Shown: positions 57,711 to 64,000 of the stretch, piece by piece
Layout: the number at the start of each line of letters is the position of its first letter
Position numbering within the stretch: position 1 is the first letter of the stretch
Source of the DNA: Macrocystis pyrifera
Taxonomy: Eukaryota > Sar > Phaeophyceae > Laminariales > Laminariaceae
Direction: 5' to 3'
Length of the DNA stretch: 64,000 nt
NCBI GenBank assembly: GCA_031763025.1
Contig: JASSKH010000014.1
Location: forward strand, 14,065,974 to 14,129,973
The notes under the pieces: model-generated
Database searches by the model: none
The model's input: only the letters and a program-made list of their open reading frames with translations
Told to the model about the DNA's origin: nothing
Position numbers and translations under genes: made by a program

Positions 57711-58085
57711 ATGAACCCCTCGACAACACTGCTGTCGGCTGGCAAACATAGAACTTTCAAGAAAAACACTTATATTTTGGTGGCTAGTATTCTTGCCGCA
57801 ATGGTTGTAGACTACATCAGAAGTAGCAATAGGCCAATCGTCGTATTAAGCACACCAAATGGAACGTCCGATGCACGTTTGACCCTCTGCGATGTCGCCG
57901 GTCGTACCATTGTCTGTGTTGTATACCAACCGAGCGTTGCGCTCGAGTACTCGATACAACACCTGAAGGACTCAAACCCAATCACAAGAGGAAAGGACAA
58001 AGAAAGACTGGAGCAGAAGAAGATCGTCTACGCAAGCCCTTGGGGGGCACGGGTCACACGCAGTGAGATAATTTCAGCTGGATGA
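57711..58085 (+). CDS. Unrecognised 124-codon open frame
   Basis: Starts MNPSTTLLSAGKHRTFKKNT, with a hydrophobic segment YILVASILAAMVVDYI (residues 21-36) that could span a membrane, then a mixed C-terminal half ending at TGA. It has no family resemblance and is unlike a gag protein. It lies about 300 bp after the LTR and PBS, so it may be internal sequence of that element or unrelated. It may be a chance frame. Confidence 0.25.
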   Translation: MNPSTTLLSAGKHRTFKKNTYILVASILAAMVVDYIRSSNRPIVVLSTPNGTSDARLTLCDVAGRTIVCVVYQPSVALEYSIQHLKDSNPITRGKDKERLEQKKIVYASPWGARVTRSEIISAG

Positions 58086-59690
58086 TGATGAGCTTTCACA
58101 CAACGGAGAAAGGTGTGGCTTGCTGTGTTCGGAGGGTTCGGGCTAGATGACAGACATACGATGCAGCCCAACCTGATTAGGTACCAGGCCAACAGGTGTG
58201 GAGCGGGTGAAACACAACCGTGGGATTGATCCTTCTCTTTGTTCTCATGTCGTATCCACAGAAAATGCTGTTTTTTTTTATTGCTGTACGTTATTGATCG
58301 AGAGCCAAAACCAAAAGGGGGTGTAGGCTGTTTCGCCTTGATTGACTTAAAATTCCAGTCACACACCAACGCTAGAAAGAAGGGGTAGGCTGTGTTGTTG
58401 CGGCGGAGGGACGTGGGAGCAGCCAAAAGCACGACGAGTCGAGGCATGCAGCCACGAGTCGTTGGGCGCCGAGTAGAGGCGGGATACTCTGTGGGTGTGG
58501 ATGGGTGTTTCATTCAGCAGACAGTGTCAGCCTGCTGAATGCAAAACGCCTGTCCAAGGTGTATAGCGCATGCAGCGCGGGGACCAACACCGAGTGTCTT
58601 TAGACGCTACCCAGACAAGGAAGGGAATACGTGCAAAACCTGAAAAGTGGATTAAAGGACTAAAAACTAAAGGATTGAAGGATTAAAGGCTAAACCGACT
58701 GTTCGCTCGCATATTCGCATCATTACGCGTGATAGCGGGCATAATCGAGTATCTGCAACCTTCGCATTTGAGGGTTTTGGTCATCGTTTGCTTCACTCTC
58801 GCCTGAGCGAAGCCCTGGAGCCACTGGGACTGTCGAAGGGTCCAACGTACGAACTGAGGAGGCGAGTCAGGTGAGCGTTGACAGCTCACGCCGGGGAGCT
58901 TGCCGTAACATGATGAACCTGGAGATCGACCCAGGCAGGATCAGGAAGTGGTGATAGAGTTACGAGCACCATGCAGATCGGAGAGAGCAAGTCCCACGAG
59001 CACCAGCTGCTCGAGAGCGCAAAAACAAATTTGGGGGTTCGGCGAACTGAGGGAATCTGGTGCTGTTCTGTAATGTTTATTTTGCGGACTTGATGGAATC
59101 CGATAATGCGATTTGTTCGATAAAGCTTGGGCCTGACGAACCGGTGGAACCTGATGAACATTTGTAAGTCGTCGTACGCAGCTGGAAGGCCGAGGTGAGC
59201 GCCCGACAGCCACTGTGGCAGTAGACGAGTCGCGGGGTGAGCGCTTCTCGGGGGTAGTGCTCAGGGTGACGGTGAGCACTAACGAGCCGGCACGGAGCTT
59301 TTATTATACTACTTGTGTCATACTACTGATCACATCTAAATAGTGACGACCAACAGCTGGTATACTGTTATGTCGTAAAAAATGAAAACCCACTACGTGG
59401 AAAAAACAGAAGCGAAATTGAAAAATAAGCTCATCGTGGATGGGTCATCGACCGTCTTGTAAGAGTTGTATATACGGACAGGAAATGGTTAGGCAGCACG
59501 AACGAAACCAGACAGACAGCTGGTAGCTGGGCTGCCTGCCGTGTGGCGCTGCCATTCACATCTATGAAGCACCTAACCGGCAATAACAAGACAATGAGTT
59601 ATGCCAGATGAACAGGACCAAATCTGCCCTATTCATAGGAGATACCACCAGTAATATGGGATTAATTATCGTGTGCGATTGAATGACGGA
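58086..59690. other. Stretch without a recognised gene
   Basis: GCTTGCCGTAACATGATGAACC at about 58900 resembles the LTR end plus PBS start at 57406-57425 and could be a diverged second LTR end. GGTGAGCG words recur to about 59270. No coding frame is supported. Confidence 0.4.
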
Positions 59691-61240
59691 TTTTGTACCA
59701 TCAACCATCCAGGACGTACTGCGGTGATAGTGAACATACATGTACTTATATACTGGATAACAGATTAGCCACCCACGATACTTTTACAGTAGTACATGCA
59801 CCACTGTATTTCTGGTGCATACTGCAGCTGTCGTTGTCGCGTACACCGAAATATGATAATACGCTGTCCTTCGTCATAACCTGGATATAGCTCGGCATAA
59901 GAAGTGAGCCCGTATCAATATCACACTGGTTGTGTTTGCCAGGCAGCTTGTGACTAGCGGCAGGAGTTTTGGACGAGCGGTCGTTTGCGATCGTGTTTAC
60001 GTCCTTATGAGCAGACAGAAAACATCGAAAAGCCGGCTGGGTGTGACAAGACTTTAGCATAACCTTTGAATCGTTTCCCTAGTGCTGATAGGCACGTACA
60101 GTAGCTAAAAGAAATGCTGACGTGATGCTTACTGTCGGTCACGAGCAAACAGAAGGGGGAGGCAGGCTGACACACACCAACGCTAACAACTATGCATATA
60201 GTCTGAGTTGTGATGTATTGGGTCTGCTTCAGTTAGCTCGAGTACTACCTGCGGTGGGTTGTATAGTTACGTTTGTCCTGTCAACAGTAGGGCGGGGCCA
60301 CCAAACTCATGTAAAGTCCTGGCAGAGCAAGCAAAAAGTGTCTGGGCTAGCTCCCTGCATTGTCAAGGGAGCATTCAACTGGTACAGGTCACAGTAGTAT
60401 CCAAGGCGGTGCCACGAACACTCGTAACTCCAGGCACTGCTGCAATTATACTAGTAGTTCTAGTATCAACACTAATCAGGAGTAGGAGGTTTATTTGTGA
60501 TGATGAAAAAAATCGCAAACTGGCGACCTGCAGTGATATGATCACCTGCGAAAAAGGAGTCGTCGTTCTTATTATGAACGAAAAGATGTAGATGATCCCG
60601 TGAGTAATAACCAATGTAAATGTCCATGATTGTAGTAATATTCTGAAGGAAAATGTGTGTTTTCGTCGGGGTGAAAACCTACCAGGTACGATTTTCCTAT
60701 TTGGACTTCCTGATAATACTACGATCGTACTGTTTGGTAGTATTACACCCTCGGGCATATCTTACTAGGTTTCTTCGTACAGCACGTACGGTAATGTACT
60801 ACCACTGTGCCACCGGGATAGGACTATTACTAGGGATATGAAGTAAACGAGATACAAAGTGTGGTAAGAGCATATCCCATGCTGGGATGGCGAATTGTCA
60901 GGGCGTGTTTTTAATGTCTTTGCTGGACAATCTTGAAAGGTCAAAGAGCGAGTGAAAATCGCAAATCTGGCGACCTCAAGTATATATAATGTTGATATTA
61001 ATAATACACGCCCACGGGCAGCATCATGGCATATGGACGGCGAGCCTGTTTTGTTTGTTTTGCGCTGCCTAGCCCATACAGCTCTGTGTCAGCTCCGGGG
61101 GGAAGCTCCGGGGGGGGAGCACGGTTGACGAAAACAGGGAAGAGACGGCAGACAGGATAGCTACTGTTGGCATCAAATCGATGAATAGTACATAAAAACC
61201 CTGTTTATGCAACTCGTACCACAACCCAACCCTTGGCAGA
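59691..61240. other. Stretch without a recognised gene
   Basis: ATCGCAAACTGGCGACCTGC at about 60511 recurs as ATCGCAAATCTGGCGACCTC at about 60958. No supported gene. Confidence 0.4.
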
Positions 61241-61249
61241 GGATGTCTT

Positions 61250-63760
61250 AGACAAAGGGACTACTGTACTTTGGGCGGTCAACCCAACCCGGGGTTGAGT
61301 CGTTCCTACCTACGATGAAAACGCGGATCTACTTGAAGGATATCCAAGGTAAGGATTTCTGTGAACGGTCGCGGAGTTCCCCTACGAGGAAGAGGTTAAT
61401 AGGTTAATCAACACCAAGGTAAATGGGTGATTCAGGAAGCGGACAATCGACCCCAAGGTGAAGACGTTGGAATTAATAAAACAATCGATTCCAAAAGCAT
61501 ATAGGGATCACTCCGAAACGCGAAGCAGCCGAGAGTGGAGTTCCTATTCTCCTGGCGACCGTCCTCGACGATCGAATGCTCGAAAATAAGGTAACAATTG
61601 TAGAAGGCGGCTCTATGAGTTAATTCAGTGCCACAACTCTTGAGAGACACGGGAGTGTGATCAATGTCGCGAAAGCAGAAGGCTTTCTAACTGTGTGCCA
61701 CTCTTGAGGCGAACTAGGAGGGTCATCAATGAGACACAAAGGCTACTGGATCCGGAATTATCACGGATATGGCAAAGAAGGTAAGTAGAGTCAAGCCCAA
61801 CGAAAGCGGAGTTAAAGGCAATCGGCCCCATCTGACCACCACGGGTACTACCAGGGAGGTAACAGAGTCACGCCCAACGAAGTCAGACAGAACAGTAACT
61901 GGCTGGTAAACGGCGCCCAACGCTAAGAATTGACCGGCGTGTCTCGACAACTATTTGCTCGAGTAGGAGTGGTCAATTCAGGGGTAAGCCCACAACACTC
62001 CAAGATCAACACAATGCTCAACTTGCTCAAGCCAACGTACTGGGAAAGGTGAGTCCCTTGGTTAGCGTGGCTTGGTACCGGTGAGCACGTGCCTCAATAC
62101 CGGCCACTAGCATAACGAACGAACTTGTCCCGGCCAGACAGAAACGTCCAACACATGCAAGTGATTGAGAACAAAGAAAGGGTCTCGGCAGGTAGACACG
62201 AACTCCGAACGGGTCATCGAGTGTACTGTCGCCTTGAGTCAATCAGGCAATGCTGGGCGGTCGTCAGCGCCACAGGAGGAGAGTGCGGTGTTGTGGTCGG
62301 TGAATTAATTTAGACCGTATGCCTGGGTAAGGGAGTTGCCCGTCGTCGACTCGGCTGTTCGAAAGTCAGAGACTTTCTTGCATGCGGCGCAGAAGAGATC
62401 TGCGATTCATCGAATGCGCCACGGATCTGTAGCACTCACCCTGAGCTCGTCACCTGCTCCCGAATACCCTGTCAAGGCTGGCGTGTTCTGCATTGAGGTG
62501 ATAGGTTCAGGGAGGCTTTTCCGGACGATGCACCTTGTTGTCAAACGTACTGAGGTCCGGAGGGACTAGCATCGGAGGGGCTTATCCTTGCGGAGCTTGG
62601 TGCAGACGAAGGGATTGCACCGGCAATAGAGAGTGATACAAGAATTAGAGACAAGCGCTTTGTGTACACATCAGGTGCCACCTGTTATGCATGCATACAA
62701 CCTGTAAACGCGCTCGAAACCAGACAATCAACCGCGTTGTGACCCCCATAACATGCCTCATCAATCAACCTCGTTGGTTGTTAAGACGACTGGACTTACG
62801 GAACCTTGTGACATTCTTGGCGTTGCCGAGTCACTACTGCCGTAGCTGTGGATTATTTCCAAGGGCGACGAGACGGTACAAGGAGCCCGTAAGTCCATCC
62901 TCTGCCCTATCAACCCAAGTAATTGATACAGTGCAGAATTCGCGTCTGTTAGAGGGAGACCATGGAAGAGGTTTTCCATGGTGGAGTGCTACCACGGAAA
63001 CACGAATATTCTTAGTCGGGCTTGTGGGTCAGGTGAAGAGGCAAATATGAAGACGGGTGGTACTTGCAATACCACGAAGTTATACGCCGGCAGATTCTTC
63101 ATAACGAGGACTCAAAGCTAGCTACGATACCGGAGTTGTTCGCCTTGGTTCGCAACACGTTTGGTGGTCCGGGCGTGGCATGCCCAACTTTTCTGACCCA
63201 GGGCAAGTGTAAGTAGCCCACGTCAGCCAAGGACGTAAAGTATGTGCTCTTATATAAGCGCAGGAGTAGCCAATGGGTGACCACGCAAGTGATAGTATCG
63301 CTCACTAGCACCTTACAATCGTGGAAGGTCCCTGAGATGTACATATCAGACCTTCAGAAGGGGCTGCAAACAGGTAATAGGTTCGAGTATGTGTTGCCCT
63401 TGGTGGAAGAAGGGAGCACATCCTTTGCTCACGTGACCTGTGCCATCGAAGGAGGCACTCGCGGTAAAGCCTCACACTGAGCGATGTGCGTTTCGGAATC
63501 GCTATTATTGGTCCGCGGCGGTGCAGGGGGGGAGTTTACAGCCGTGAACCCCCTGTGCAAGTCGCTAAGAGTGTCGGTGTGCTACGGTCTCGTCAACCAC
63601 ACCCGAGGGCAGGGATCTGTCGAACTATGCGAGGGTTGCTACAGAAAGCATTATCGGGACGCTGCAAGTCTTCGCCTCTTCAGTGCAACGAAGAAGTACT
63701 CTCCGAGTGATGGATTCGGCGTTTCACCCCAGATCTTCACCCACCATGCGTTCCGTTGAC
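61250..63760 (+). pseudogene. Decayed coding-like region, unrecognised
   Basis: Plus-strand frames read like real protein between frequent interruptions. Near 61501 is REAAESGVPILLATVLDDRM; near 62336-62569 is SSPAPEYPVKAGVFCIEVIG; in 63244-63480 is ISDLQKGLQTGNRFEYVLPL with VEEGSTSFAHVTCAIEGGT; in 63484-63759 is VELCEGCYRKHYRDAASLRL with a CX2C pair. Frames change several times and stops are frequent, so it is not a working gene as written. It could be an old transposon or a decayed host gene with introns. I cannot assign a family. Confidence 0.35.
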
Positions 63761-64000
63761 GTTACTCAGGCCTGTCACTCATGGGTATCAGGCCGAGGCT
63801 AAACGTTTGTCATGCTTGTCATTGATTATTGTGATGCCTGTCATCGACGTTTGACAAAAAATTTACGTGAACGGGTGCATTGCCAAACCGAGGACGACGG
63901 TCTTCGCAGTGGGCATCGAGACATTTCATGAATGCTCCGACCTGGCAATACCGTCGATATGGCTCGCGCACGTGGTCGGGGGATCAGATAGAAGATTTGC

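Overview
The window is eukaryotic, most likely from an alga or another protist with a repeat-rich genome. The support is spliceosomal introns in a pogo-type transposase gene, a LINE reverse-transcriptase tail, several TIR elements with nuclear-type target duplications, LTR-type sequence, and satellites with higher-order structure. A stramenopile is a reasonable guess from the flavour of the LINE and gag-like proteins, but the sequence alone does not prove it. I see no rRNA gene, no convincing tRNA, no CRISPR and no bacterial operon. I recognise no intact host gene.

Layout. 1-3.7 kb is a 30-bp minisatellite with higher-order periods, split cleanly by a ~286-bp insertion (2045-2330) whose relative lies at 22.0 kb. 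4.0-6.6 kb is a ~146-bp satellite apparently built from the same 30-bp unit. 7.0-9.7 kb holds ~340-bp and ~460-bp tandem families, then three ~210-bp units with telomere-like wording (10.0-10.5 kb). 11.3-20.8 kb is a ~200-bp satellite in two blocks, the second with an ~805-bp four-monomer higher-order repeat, ending at LINE 3' remnants (20.8-21.9 kb). 22-24.4 kb has LTR-like fragments and two copies of a ~105-bp palindromic MITE (five copies in the window). 24.4-26 kb is a 9-bp-based GATCTGTAT array. 26.1-30.45 kb is bounded by ~400-bp inverted arms and contains a 1.36-kb hAT-like element with a nested MITE, plus CTG-rich tandem duplications. 31-38 kb is mostly featureless, with a G/T-skewed degenerate repeat zone and a ~425-bp duplication. 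38.5-40.4 kb is a ~660-bp triplicate. 41.1-41.7 kb has a strong hairpin and a CCATGG-rich block.

42.8-49.4 kb is the most protein-like accessory part: an unrecognised minus-strand open frame, a NADAR-domain sequence and an LTR-retrotransposon gag-like fossil, all on the minus strand. 50.2-53.6 kb is a pogo/Tigger-like transposon with a readable DDD catalytic domain, GT-AG intron evidence, an intron swollen by four nearly identical 160-bp repeats, and a TAGTGCCGG repeat cluster at its 5' side. 53.9-56.8 kb is another tandem family (~420-480 bp) interrupted by a 756-bp hAT-like MITE with an 8-bp target duplication. A complete-looking LTR followed by a primer-binding site lies at 56.85-57.44 kb. 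61.2-63.8 kb reads like decayed coding sequence of unknown identity.

There is no operon-like cooperation. The window is best read as a heterochromatin-like mosaic of roughly a dozen tandem families and nested mobile elements. Nesting gives relative ages: tandem arrays are older than the elements that interrupt them, and the intronic 160-bp amplification is very recent.
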